Shown: positions 51,457 to 60,360 of the stretch, piece by piece
Position numbering within the stretch: position 1 is the stretch's first letter
How the letters are laid out: each line of letters opens with the position of its first letter
Source: Puniceicoccaceae bacterium
Lineage (GTDB): Bacteria > Verrucomicrobiota > Verrucomicrobiia > Opitutales > Coraliomargaritaceae
Length of the DNA stretch: 64,000 bases
NCBI GenBank assembly: GCA_018402305.1
Contig: JAGYJE010000003.1
Location: 124,001-188,000, forward strand
Direction: 5' to 3'
Notes under the pieces: model-generated
What the model was told of the DNA's origin: nothing
Database searches by the model: none
Seen by the model: the letters and a program-made list of their open reading frames with translations, nothing else
Position numbers and translations under genes: made by a program

Positions 51457-52551
51457 ATGATCCACGAAAACATTGAATTGCATAACATTGTGGAGTTGGA
51501 GGAAGCACCCGGCGGCGGTTTGTATCTGCGGCGCATGCCGAAAGCGGTGCGCGATTGCTTGAGTCCCCTTGGCCGGATGGTTTCACAGGAATCCGCCGGT
51601 GGCGAACTGCGCTTTGTGACCGAAGCCGGGAGTATCCGGGTGGCGGTCGCATCGGCTCCCTCATGCCTGGCCCCATGGGAGCAGCACAATCAGGATGTGT
51701 TCATTTTCAAAGGCGCGTTCTTTCATTCGCATTTGCGGCTGGATCCGGGAAAGGTCAATTATCTCAATCTGAACGATATCGGCTTGGGGGTGCAGAATGC
51801 CTTTCTGGATCTAAAGCCGGAGGTGCGGGATACGGATTACTTTGACCACAAGGTTTGGCGGATCATGTTCGGGTGCTACCCGGCGGTGTTTCACGAAATC
51901 GAGACCTACGGCCAGCCGGTTCGCCCGCCGAAACCGGAGGAGCTGCCAAAACAGCGGATTCTATTCTACGGCTCCTCGATCACCAATGGGGCCTCGCCGA
52001 GCCTCTATCACCTCTGCTATGTTCAGCAGGCCGCACGGCACTTGAAAGCCGACGCTCTCAATCAGGGACTTTCGGGATCATGTCACTGTGAGAAGGCCAT
52101 GGCCGATTATCTGGCGGCGCGCGACGATTATGATGCGATATGCCTCGAACTGGGTGTCAATATGCGTCAAGGTTTTACGGTCGACGAATTTCATGCGCGC
52201 AGTCGGTATCTAATCGAACGGGTGATTGATCGACACCCGGATAAACCGGTCTACCTGATTACCATCTTGCCGAACGCTCAGAGCACGCTGAACGCCCTCG
52301 TAGCGGACGAGATACAACGAAATCAGGAAGCCTTCAATCAGATCCTTCGGGATCTACTCACTGATTTGAAACATCGGAACCTACACCTGTTCGAGGGCTC
52401 TAGTTTGCTTAGAGACTACAGCGGGGTCACTCAGGACCTCATCCATCCCGGAGATTACGGTCACACCGAGATCGGTAGCCGGCTTGCGACCCGGATTGGT
52501 GAATTTTCAGTCATGCCCGATCATAAAGCGGACTGGCTTGCAAAGCGATAG
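51457..52551 (+). CDS. SGNH/GDSL-type hydrolase
   Basis: Esterase-like protein of 364 residues with an N-terminal beta-sandwich and a C-terminal SGNH fold. Block I is RILFYGSSITNGASP with the nucleophile Ser near 171, block II QGLSGSCHCEKAMADYL, block III CLELGVNMRQG with the conserved Asn, and block V DLIHPGDYGHTEIG with the Asp and His. All four catalytic positions are intact. No signal peptide. Such proteins deacetylate sugars or cleave other esters; in this locus deacetylation of an oligosaccharide is likely but unproven. It is divergent from GH13 and followed by the heparinase-type gene after 65 bases. Confidence 0.88.
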   Translation: MIHENIELHNIVELEEAPGGGLYLRRMPKAVRDCLSPLGRMVSQESAGGELRFVTEAGSIRVAVASAPSCLAPWEQHNQDVFIFKGAFFHSHLRLDPGKVNYLNLNDIGLGVQNAFLDLKPEVRDTDYFDHKVWRIMFGCYPAVFHEIETYGQPVRPPKPEELPKQRILFYGSSITNGASPSLYHLCYVQQAARHLKADALNQGLSGSCHCEKAMADYLAARDDYDAICLELGVNMRQGFTVDEFHARSRYLIERVIDRHPDKPVYLITILPNAQSTLNALVADEIQRNQEAFNQILRDLLTDLKHRNLHLFEGSSLLRDYSGVTQDLIHPGDYGHTEIGSRLATRIGEFSVMPDHKADWLAKR

Positions 52552-52616
52552 TCCCACATTGAGGCAGCGTGGTCTCTCGATCATCTTCTCAGCCCTAAGT
52601 AAGCACTCTGTAAAAT

Positions 52617-55139
52617 ATGATTTTGATAAACTACAACAAAAAATCCTTGAAAGATGCCTCACGCGTTTCACCACGGTTTGACAGCCCGCGGGCGGCAGGC
52701 TTTTGTGCTTTGGCTTTGATCTTGTTAACCGGATGTGGTCAGTCGGATGAAAATTCCTCGGCGGTCATCCCTGTGGCGGAATCGAATGCGCCGAAGTTTT
52801 CCAAAGAGTTCAGTCCTTCAGATCATCCATACCACGATGCGCGCGTTGTGCCGATCACTTTAGGGGATTCGATTGTTGAGCCCTTCTGGGAGCGAAATCT
52901 GACGGCATGGTCAAAGTGGGAGTTCCACAACGAGCCGGACAACGCTAAGGCGGTTCAACATTTCTCCAGGCTTTCCGTCTCCTGGACTGCTTCGGAAGCT
53001 GGTGAGGGGCCCCGTATGCTTAGGCGCTACGCAGGCGAAGGATTGGATGCCGCGAACCATTCAGATCTTGTTTTCAGTGCGGCTTTCACGAAAGGGACTA
53101 TCATACAAATTCAAGTCTCGACCTCTGAAGGAGTTATTAAAGAGAGATTCGAAGCTGAAGTGAGTCATAACGACCAGTTTCTCGTTCCCCTTTCAGGCGC
53201 GAAGAAAATTGTAGAACTTGAAATCTCTCTCGAAGCCGCGAAAGCAGGAACGGTTCATGGATATTTGATGTGGGTTGGACTCCGGAATTCTATGCTCGCC
53301 GAGTTGGAGAGGGAACGATGGCGGCAATATTCCAACCAGTCCCTGGAGGTCTTTCTGCGGGAAGAGCCTGAACCCCCTGACTTGGGTCCGCTTTTTAATC
53401 TTGTGACGTCCAGACAGGCTTTTGATGAGATCAGAACGAAGCGAGTAGAAGTTGAGCCGGGGGCAGAACTTAATCTAAGGTCCAAGATTGAACTCGAACC
53501 GCATTTAACGAATTCCTCGAATCAGAATCTTTTCGGGCGTCGCACGAATAGTGTTAATCGCCTGCGGCACACATTTGAGTTCTCCCGCTCAGATGGCGCG
53601 ACTGAAACTATTGGATTGGTCGATGCCGCGAAGAAGGCTGCCCTTGCTGGCGATCGGGCGGCCTTGAGGGAAGTGGCCAAAGCCGCTGTGCAAATCGCTT
53701 TGATCCCGCACTGGGACGTGGATTTTATCACCGAATTCTCCGGAAGTTCCTGGGCGCAGGGACCGTTTGTACAATCGGAAGTCTGCGCAGCATTGGCGAT
53801 TTCGGCGGATTTGGCTGGAGCATGGTTGTCTAAAGCAGGTATGGATCTAATCTTGCGCAGACTTGCTGAGGATGGTTTGGGAAACATCAATTTCTACATT
53901 TGGAAAAATCCGGCTATTTTTAAGAATAATCAGCTTCCAGTCTTTTCCCTTGGACGCATCGCAGCCTATACGTTATTGGAAAAACAAAAGTACTGGGACA
54001 ACGTAGGAAGCTACACTGACCTTGCTTATGCTGAATTGGAAATAAGCCTGGGCTATAATTTCTTGCCGGACGGGGGCTATCCGGAAGGCCCTGGATATCT
54101 CGTCTACATGCTTGAGAATGCCTTGCCCGCTATCACGATGTACGGCAATGCACGGGACATTTCTCTCGCTGAGTTAGCCCCATCAGTACTAAATCTAACC
54201 GATAATTACCTAGAGGCGCTTCGTAGCACGGAGCGGTCTACGCAGCTCATTTTAGTGGGCGATGCCCAGGGAGGGCCTTTTGTTCCGGTCAGTCCGTCGG
54301 TCTTGAGTGTGATTGCGAAGATCCAGCCGGATGGCACCGCCGCCCGTATGTTCTTGGATCTCAAAGAATCTTCTCGGCAGGATCTCGAGCTTTGGGCACT
54401 TCCCGAGCCGTTGTTGGATGACGTGATTGCCGATGACTACGAGCCTTTGGTTGTTTTGCCGGAGTCTGGCATTGTGGCTGTGACACGGGAAATCCATGGA
54501 GAACTAATGAAGCTGGTTGTCGTCGGCGGGAGCAAAGGAGCCGGCCACAACCACGAGGATCGAGGAAGTTTCATACTTGAGTACGCAGGCCAAACATTCG
54601 CAGCCGATCCTGGCGGCCTTAGTTACGCAAGTGCAAATGCCCGTGCACTCAGTTTTGCCCAGAATCACAATATGCTTGTTCCAGAGCAGGGGCCGGGAAG
54701 CAGACCGGCCCCACGCAACCCTGCGACGCACGCGGTGATTCCAGACGTGACAGAAACAGCTGATTCAAATTTGGAAGTTGAACTGGATTCAGGTATCCTC
54801 TGGCCCGAGCACTACATTTCGTGGAATCGCCGCTTTACTTTTGAAAGTCAGGACGAATTAACGATCACCGATGACTACGCTTTAACCCAAGGGACTGCGG
54901 TTGAGTTCCTTTTGCATACGCCTCTGCAGATTAAGGAAGAAGCGGGCGAAGTATTCATTGTCGGACAGGACGCGCGCTTGAGGATTGTTCCTGGAGAAAA
55001 CACCGAGATTCGGACGATAGCCGGCCGCCCACTGGGAGGCCGTGAACTCTCAACCCTAATTATCCGCAAACAAGAAGCTGCGGGACGACTTCAAACACGT
55101 ATGTTTTTTGAGCCACTTGTAGTGGGCCCTCATCGATGA
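52617..55139 (+). CDS. Heparinase II/III-family lipoprotein
   Basis: Exported lyase-like lipoprotein of 840 residues. The signal ends in a lipobox LLTGC near residue 41, preceded by a rather long N-terminal region. Residues about 240-580 are an alpha/alpha-toroid (IPHWDVDFITEFSGSSWAQG, LPDGGYPEGPGYLVYMLEN). The C-terminal beta-domain opens LVVVGGSKGAGHNHEDRGSF, the heparinase II/III signature with the metal/active His, followed by FAADPGGLSY. It should degrade uronic-acid-containing polysaccharides by elimination, together with the PL8-type enzyme. Next gene downstream is DUF2264. Confidence 0.88.
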   Translation: MILINYNKKSLKDASRVSPRFDSPRAAGFCALALILLTGCGQSDENSSAVIPVAESNAPKFSKEFSPSDHPYHDARVVPITLGDSIVEPFWERNLTAWSKWEFHNEPDNAKAVQHFSRLSVSWTASEAGEGPRMLRRYAGEGLDAANHSDLVFSAAFTKGTIIQIQVSTSEGVIKERFEAEVSHNDQFLVPLSGAKKIVELEISLEAAKAGTVHGYLMWVGLRNSMLAELERERWRQYSNQSLEVFLREEPEPPDLGPLFNLVTSRQAFDEIRTKRVEVEPGAELNLRSKIELEPHLTNSSNQNLFGRRTNSVNRLRHTFEFSRSDGATETIGLVDAAKKAALAGDRAALREVAKAAVQIALIPHWDVDFITEFSGSSWAQGPFVQSEVCAALAISADLAGAWLSKAGMDLILRRLAEDGLGNINFYIWKNPAIFKNNQLPVFSLGRIAAYTLLEKQKYWDNVGSYTDLAYAELEISLGYNFLPDGGYPEGPGYLVYMLENALPAITMYGNARDISLAELAPSVLNLTDNYLEALRSTERSTQLILVGDAQGGPFVPVSPSVLSVIAKIQPDGTAARMFLDLKESSRQDLELWALPEPLLDDVIADDYEPLVVLPESGIVAVTREIHGELMKLVVVGGSKGAGHNHEDRGSFILEYAGQTFAADPGGLSYASANARALSFAQNHNMLVPEQGPGSRPAPRNPATHAVIPDVTETADSNLEVELDSGILWPEHYISWNRRFTFESQDELTITDDYALTQGTAVEFLLHTPLQIKEEAGEVFIVGQDARLRIVPGENTEIRTIAGRPLGGRELSTLIIRKQEAAGRLQTRMFFEPLVVGPHR

Positions 55140-55163
55140 CGGGATCGGGATGTAGAAGAAAAA

Positions 55164-55192
55164 CCATCCGTGTACCTGTGAATCCGTGGTTT
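55164..55192. repeat. Dispersed short-period intergenic element (opposite orientation)
   Basis: Reads CATCCGTG, ACCTGTG, ATCCGTGG with about 10-base steps; its complement AACCACGGATTCACAGG matches the family of the copy at 24997-25029. Lies in the 82-base spacer before the DUF2264 gene. Confidence 0.5.
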
Positions 55193-55221
55193 AAAAAAGA
55201 TCTTGTTAAAACTCCAGCTGT

Positions 55222-56481
55222 ATGAAAACCAAGCAAAGTAGGGAAAATCAGGGATGCTGGCCTGAACTGGCTCCTCTCCAAGTTGCCCGCAAAGACGGCG
55301 TTGAACAACGGGAATTTTGGGTTCTTCAGGCGGAACGCATTACACGACCTGTGCTCGAGAAAGCGGCTGTCGGGGAACTCCGAAATGCTGGCCTTTCCGG
55401 ACGCTTGGATCGGCTCAGGGGCTTCCATGCCTCGCTTGAGGCGATGGGGCGCATCTTGGTTGGCATTAGTCCATGGCTCGTTTCTGTGGACGCCGGGATC
55501 AGCGAAGCGGAGAGGCGAACGAAGCGTGAATTGCGAGAGTTCGCCTTGGCTGGATTGAGAACAGGAACGGATCCCGAGCACCCTGACCGATGGAATTGGA
55601 GTCAGGCGGATCAAGTGGTGGTCGACGCGTCGAAGGTGGCTATGGCGATCATTCGTGCCCCGGACTTGATTCCGGATGATGACATAAGCCTGCGTAAAAA
55701 CCTGCTGGCTTGCCTGGAAGCGACCCGCGTCGTTACCCCGCATCATAATAACTGGCTCTTGTTTTCTGCCATGGTGGAGGCGGGAATCGATTTACTCGGA
55801 GGCAAGGCGGACGGGATGCGCGTTGATTATGCGCTCCAGCAATTGGAGCAGTGGTATATAGGGGATAGCTATTACAAAGATGGTCCGGAGTTTCACATGG
55901 ATTTCTACAACAGCTTGGTGATACATCCTTTTCTCGTGGTGCTTCATCAATACTTTGAAAAGCACGCAACTATCCGGTTGGGCTGCTACAATGTGAAGCG
56001 ACAATGGGATCGCGCCGCCCGCCATGCAGAGATACTGGAACGCTTTATCTCGCCGGAGGGCTGCTTCCCGGTAGTCGGGCGATCATTGGGATATCGGGCG
56101 GGTGTTCTACACACGCTCGCCTTCGTCGCGGCATCGAACCGGCTGCCGGAAGCCCTTCGTCCGGGGCAAGTGCGGTGTGCGTTGACGGCGGTCATGGAAC
56201 GCTTTGTGTCCGCGCCTGAGCTACAGAATGAGAGCGGATTTTTGAACCCTGGCTTCTGGGGACATCAACCCGACTTTCCGGAATACTATTTGCAGGATTC
56301 GGCGGCCTATTTTATATCCACAACCTTTCAAACCTTGGCCTTATCTCCTGAATCTGATTTTTGGGCAAGCCCTAGTGAAGCTTGGACAAGTCTCAAACTT
56401 TGGTCCGGAGGGACGGCGTCTGCGGACCATGCCTTGGGTCATCACTTAAGGCAGAGAGTGCATCCTTCCCGCATAGATTGA
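55222..56481 (+). CDS. DUF2264 domain protein
   Basis: Soluble 419-residue protein made of an alpha/alpha-toroid: LRGFHASLEAMGRILVGISP, FALAGLRTGTDPEHPDRWNW, VVTPHHNNWLLFSAMVEAGI, QWYIGDSYYKDGPEFHMDFY and RFISPEGCFPVVGRSLGYRA are the conserved segments. DUF2264 proteins are regular members of polysaccharide loci and are thought to be glycan-processing (possibly unsaturated-uronyl or related hydrolases), but the reaction is not established. No signal peptide. It shares orientation with the heparinase-type gene 82 bases upstream, so it probably handles that enzyme's products in the cytoplasm. Confidence 0.88.
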   Translation: MKTKQSRENQGCWPELAPLQVARKDGVEQREFWVLQAERITRPVLEKAAVGELRNAGLSGRLDRLRGFHASLEAMGRILVGISPWLVSVDAGISEAERRTKRELREFALAGLRTGTDPEHPDRWNWSQADQVVVDASKVAMAIIRAPDLIPDDDISLRKNLLACLEATRVVTPHHNNWLLFSAMVEAGIDLLGGKADGMRVDYALQQLEQWYIGDSYYKDGPEFHMDFYNSLVIHPFLVVLHQYFEKHATIRLGCYNVKRQWDRAARHAEILERFISPEGCFPVVGRSLGYRAGVLHTLAFVAASNRLPEALRPGQVRCALTAVMERFVSAPELQNESGFLNPGFWGHQPDFPEYYLQDSAAYFISTTFQTLALSPESDFWASPSEAWTSLKLWSGGTASADHALGHHLRQRVHPSRID

Positions 56482-56524
56482 ATTAGCTCGCAATTTGGGG
56501 CTATCTGTTTCGGATGTCCTTGAA

Positions 56525-57058
56525 ATGCTGCGGATCCTAATAGTTGCTTTGTTTCTCGTGGGCTGTTCGCCGGAATCTGATTTACCTCTGGAAAGCGGAG
56601 GGAGTGAATCTAGAGAGTCGGTTAAAGCAGGGTCGTCGCAATTGGCTGATTACGCAGCTGAATCCAAGGCGGTAAGTTTGACTGATTTAATTGATGCAAG
56701 TGAGACTGCTGCGGCGCAAAGGCAAGAGGCTTGGCGCCTGCTTGTTGGCGACGGGCATGCCGCCGATCCTGATGAGGCGATCAAGTTGGCGACCCGTGCC
56801 GCCACTGCGGGCGATTCAATCGCGATGCTCTGGACGGGACGCGCGGCACTTCACTCCGGGGGAAATCGAATTGAGGCGGCTGCCTGGTTTCTGCTTGCTC
56901 AAGAGGGGAGTAATGCCGGAACTCGCGAGGATGCCAAAGGAGAATACGAAGCACTGGACCTAACGCAAGAAGAGATCGAGTCGGCACTCGTCCGTATGGG
57001 TGAATTACTTGGAAAGATCACTCAATCGACCGGAGGCAGTGTGGAAAATAATCGCTGA
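56525..57058 (+). CDS. Small lipoprotein with Sel1-like region
   Basis: Exported lipoprotein of 177 residues. From the ATG at 56525 the signal MLRILIVALFLVGCS ends in a lipobox, and this start was chosen for that reason over the in-frame upstream ATG at 56495. The middle LVGDGHAADPDEAIKLATRA and AGDSIAMLWTGRAALHSGGN resemble Sel1/TPR-like helical repeats. Role unknown; scaffold for the exported enzymes is possible. Follows DUF2264 by 43 bases. Confidence 0.6.
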   Translation: MLRILIVALFLVGCSPESDLPLESGGSESRESVKAGSSQLADYAAESKAVSLTDLIDASETAAAQRQEAWRLLVGDGHAADPDEAIKLATRAATAGDSIAMLWTGRAALHSGGNRIEAAAWFLLAQEGSNAGTREDAKGEYEALDLTQEEIESALVRMGELLGKITQSTGGSVENNR

Positions 57059-57068
57059 ATCTACATAA

Positions 57069-60000
57069 TTACTCGATCAACACTTTGAGGCGCACGAATT
57101 GCTTTTCTGAACCACCCAGCGTATAGGCGACTGAGTTTGTCGCATTATTGAGTTTAGGGTCAGTTATAAGAATGTTGGTCCACTCAAAGAGGTCACTAGA
57201 AGTTTGTATCACGAAAATGCTGCCGTAGTTGGAACTCGGAATATTGCCACCGTTGGGCCAGACCACAGTGTGGGTGCTATCCAGGCCAGGATTGACAGTG
57301 AAACCTGGGGCAGCGTTCATGAAGTACTCGATTCCATTGAGCACGCCATCGTTATCATAGTCGAGTTCGGGTGATTGCCCATTAGCGTTTTCGGAACTCC
57401 ATAATGCATAGCTTGGTCCAGTGAGTGCATGTATTGAGCCATTCCCAGTGATGTAGCCGCCGGAGTTGGCAGCGTTGTAAATTCCGGCAGGCTGGAGCAC
57501 TTGATTGAACCTCAACTCTGCGACACTGTCGACCGCGTCATGGGTGAGATGAAGCACCGCGCCGGAGGCGATTGAGAGGTTTGATGTATCGTTAAGCCCG
57601 CTTGAACCCATGCTAAGTGTGCCTGCGGTGACGGTGGTCTCACCTGTGTAGCTGTTGACTCCAGCCATGGTCAGCGTGCCCGCGTTACCTTTATGCAAGG
57701 ATAGGTTGCCGGTAATGTTTCCCGTGAATACGAAGTTGCCAGTGTTCAGGATACTCAAAGTTGAGTTCACTTCGGAGCTATTAGTGACCGTCATTTGCAT
57801 ATCCGTCCCTGATGAGCTCAGTCCGGAGACCTGTTGGTTACGACCATTCAGGTCGAAGGTGGCAGAGCCGGAATTAGAGCTGTTGCCCAAGCGTAGTATT
57901 GTGCCGAGCGGAAGGCGGTCATCGCCGCCATCAACTTTCAGTAGACCGACCACGACATCTGTGCTGCCTCCATACGTATTAGCCCCCGAAAGAATTGTCG
58001 TGCCACCGCTGTTGGCATTGCGAATACCCAGAGAGAAAGTGTCTGAGCCATCGTCGACGATACCTGAAATATGCAGTGTTTGACCGCTGCCGTTGGCTCC
58101 GATGCGCGAATTGTTTGCCTTGATCAGGATGTCTCCCGCCCAAGTATTTGAGCCAGCTTGGCTTTGTAGTGCTCCGATAAAGTTGGAGCCCGTGCCATCG
58201 AGGTTCAATGTCGCCTGGTCCACTGTGACGCCTCCAGCCAGCTCCAGTTGCCCACCGCTTGTCACAATCGTGCCAGCCAATGGGCTACCCAAAGCAGAGC
58301 TATTCCTGATTCTGAGTATCCCAGCAATGACTGTTGTGCCGCCCGTGTTGCTGCTGCCGCCTGTGAGCACAAGTGTGCCCGGACCTGATTTGCTCAGGCC
58401 TGCCAGGCCGGAGAGTGTGCTGCCGATTGTCAGAATGCTTTCGCTGGCAACGGTGATGTCCGGCGCAGTTCCGGTAAGATTGATCGTCCCGTTGAGGATG
58501 CTGAAGTTGCTAGAGGGAGCGGAGTAGATAATCCGTTTTGTATTCACTGTCCAATTCACCGACGCCGAACCGGATAGGGAAGTGAACATGGCTGTGTTGA
58601 GAGCGCCGTTGACAGCATCCCATGGCGTTCCAAAGACTCCAGACCAGTTTGTCGCGGTGCTATTCCAAGTGGCTCCTCCGGCACCAATCCATGTGCCCAG
58701 ATGGCCTTGAAAATTCGCGGTGACTTCTTTGTTGGCATCCATTGAGACATCTACCGGATTGTTGCTGCTAGATACGTCTCCGCTCCAGCCTCCGAAGCTG
58801 TGGTTGTCCGCAGGCGTTGCGGTGAGGGTGATGTGACTACCGTCGGGATACCAGGCGACGGAGGGTTCCGCCGTGATGCTGCCGCTGCCCGAGGTAGTTG
58901 CGCTTAGTGTGCGGCGTGTTACGGACGGAATGTCCGTCCTCAAGACATGGAACTGAGTTGTTTGCGAGGTGCTAAAGTTATTGTCAGAAACCAGCACAAG
59001 CGTTCGGAAGCCATCTACATCCCGACCGAAACACATCCCCTCGACGTTGTCCATATTGGATGAGGATTCCCATCGCAGGGTCTTGCTCAGCTTGGTGTAA
59101 CTGGCTCCCTGCAGGGAGTCGATGCCCGCGACGTTGGTGGCATTGGCCTGATTGAAATTCACTTCATATACGCGGATACGGAAGCTGCCCAGGTTCGTAT
59201 TGTTCGCGGTAAGGCCACGTTCCATGACAAACATACGACCGGAATCGTCTATAGGGAGAATTTCGGGGACGGTATTGAAGCGTCTGACGAACCAAAACAG
59301 TGTGCCCTGATCCGCCTGATATACCTTCTCTTCCATCGCCAACGGATTGCCGGGCTCACCCGCAAAACGTACGATGCGGGTCAAACTGTTTTGAGCCTGA
59401 TTCGTGTCGCTGTTATAGTCTCCACTGTAGTCCTGTTTGAGTGCCGCCTCGTTGGAAACGAAAAGTTCTTTACGGTTGGGGCTCATGCCTAGGCTTTCAA
59501 GCGAGAGGTTGGAGCGCACGCCAGTTGTTTGGGCACCGTTGCCCGGTGGCACGAGAGTGCCATTAGTATCCTGAGGCAGGAATTTCACTGGTAAGGCGAT
59601 CGCCGCCTCTTGATGACCTGTCAGTCCATCGAAACGGGCAATCCACGGTGGGATGCTGTAGGTTGCGTCAGTCCCGGATGCGAGACCCTCATGAGATATG
59701 TAAAAAGAGCCATCCAGGTTAACAGCGATTCCCTCCGTATCTGTCGCGGGCATACCACTTCCATTCGGCTTTTTGAGTGCTACCGAAGACAGGGCTGTAG
59801 CCGTGCTAAAGGACGAGCCTGTGTAGTCCAGTTGCAGAGTCCAAAGGCGGCTGCCTACGTCGCTGATTGCATGGAAGTGATCTGTATACGGATCGTAGCT
59901 GATGCCGGAAAGTCCTCCGATCGTAACACCACCAACTTGCGTTCCAGTTGGAATTGAACGTTCACCGACGTAAGTAAGTGTCGTGCCGCGAATGGGGCTC

Positions 60001-60080
60001 GCGAGAGACAGTAGGCTGCAAGAAAATAGTATCGAGCGTGAAAATCGGGTGCGGACGTTTTTTAACACGATACTGGGCAT
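57069..60080 (-). CDS. Phytase-like esterase domain plus PATR-repeat exported protein
   Basis: Exported 1003-residue protein. After a signal segment (FSRSILFSCSLLSLASPIRG) residues about 40-380 show the esterase-like activity of phytase family: GGLSGISYDPYTDHFHAISD, ATDTEGIAVNLDGSFYISHE, RSNLSLESLGMSPNRKELFV and NVEGMCFGRDVDGFRTLVLV. Residues about 390-458 are an InlB-type bacterial repeat (ADNHSFGGWSGDVSSSNNPV). The rest is beta-helix-like with autotransporter-associated repeats (GLSKSGPGTLVLTGGSSNTG, GTLTMAGVNSYTGETTVTAG) and a C-terminal tail with NGQSPELDYDNDGVLNGIEY. A hydrolase activity on a phosphoester is possible but the family is poorly characterised. It reads convergently to the small lipoprotein and divergently from the GH16-like gene. 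Confidence 0.85.
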   Translation of the reverse strand: MPSIVLKNVRTRFSRSILFSCSLLSLASPIRGTTLTYVGERSIPTGTQVGGVTIGGLSGISYDPYTDHFHAISDVGSRLWTLQLDYTGSSFSTATALSSVALKKPNGSGMPATDTEGIAVNLDGSFYISHEGLASGTDATYSIPPWIARFDGLTGHQEAAIALPVKFLPQDTNGTLVPPGNGAQTTGVRSNLSLESLGMSPNRKELFVSNEAALKQDYSGDYNSDTNQAQNSLTRIVRFAGEPGNPLAMEEKVYQADQGTLFWFVRRFNTVPEILPIDDSGRMFVMERGLTANNTNLGSFRIRVYEVNFNQANATNVAGIDSLQGASYTKLSKTLRWESSSNMDNVEGMCFGRDVDGFRTLVLVSDNNFSTSQTTQFHVLRTDIPSVTRRTLSATTSGSGSITAEPSVAWYPDGSHITLTATPADNHSFGGWSGDVSSSNNPVDVSMDANKEVTANFQGHLGTWIGAGGATWNSTATNWSGVFGTPWDAVNGALNTAMFTSLSGSASVNWTVNTKRIIYSAPSSNFSILNGTINLTGTAPDITVASESILTIGSTLSGLAGLSKSGPGTLVLTGGSSNTGGTTVIAGILRIRNSSALGSPLAGTIVTSGGQLELAGGVTVDQATLNLDGTGSNFIGALQSQAGSNTWAGDILIKANNSRIGANGSGQTLHISGIVDDGSDTFSLGIRNANSGGTTILSGANTYGGSTDVVVGLLKVDGGDDRLPLGTILRLGNSSNSGSATFDLNGRNQQVSGLSSSGTDMQMTVTNSSEVNSTLSILNTGNFVFTGNITGNLSLHKGNAGTLTMAGVNSYTGETTVTAGTLSMGSSGLNDTSNLSIASGAVLHLTHDAVDSVAELRFNQVLQPAGIYNAANSGGYITGNGSIHALTGPSYALWSSENANGQSPELDYDNDGVLNGIEYFMNAAPGFTVNPGLDSTHTVVWPNGGNIPSSNYGSIFVIQTSSDLFEWTNILITDPKLNNATNSVAYTLGGSEKQFVRLKVLIE

Positions 60081-60127
60081 AGGAAAAAAGAGTTCCTAAA
60101 AATATGCAAAATTTGCAAATTATAAAG

Positions 60128-60139
60128 ATGTTGCAAATA
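60128..60139 (+). promoter_or_regulatory. Candidate regulon operator ATGTTGCAAATA (site 5)
   Basis: Matches GTGTTGCAAATA at 11 of 12 positions, 47 bases upstream of the phytase-like gene start. An additional ATTTGCAAAT lies at 60111. Confidence 0.45.
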
Positions 60140-60248
60140 GAGTAGGGATGGCTTTCTAGTTCTGAGAATTTAAAAGCTGTAACCTATTAGATGCAGCACG
60201 ATGTATCAATTGCGTAGGGGTTAGTAAACAGTCAGGGACAGAAAAGAA

Positions 60249-60271
60249 GGCCATTCTGCGACGATTCACAA
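60249..60271 (+). promoter_or_regulatory. Shared 23-bp element containing TGCGACGATTCACAA (copy 2)
   Basis: Partner of 51352-51374, in the 280-base divergent spacer between the phytase-like and GH16-like genes, 89 bases upstream of the latter. Confidence 0.5.
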
Positions 60272-60360
60272 GCGGGTGCGGTTGCCGTTTTCGTCATCCG
60301 TATCAGAAGTGGATACTTGGTTATCGTCATTACATATTGGGTTAAACTAAACAAATAGAT

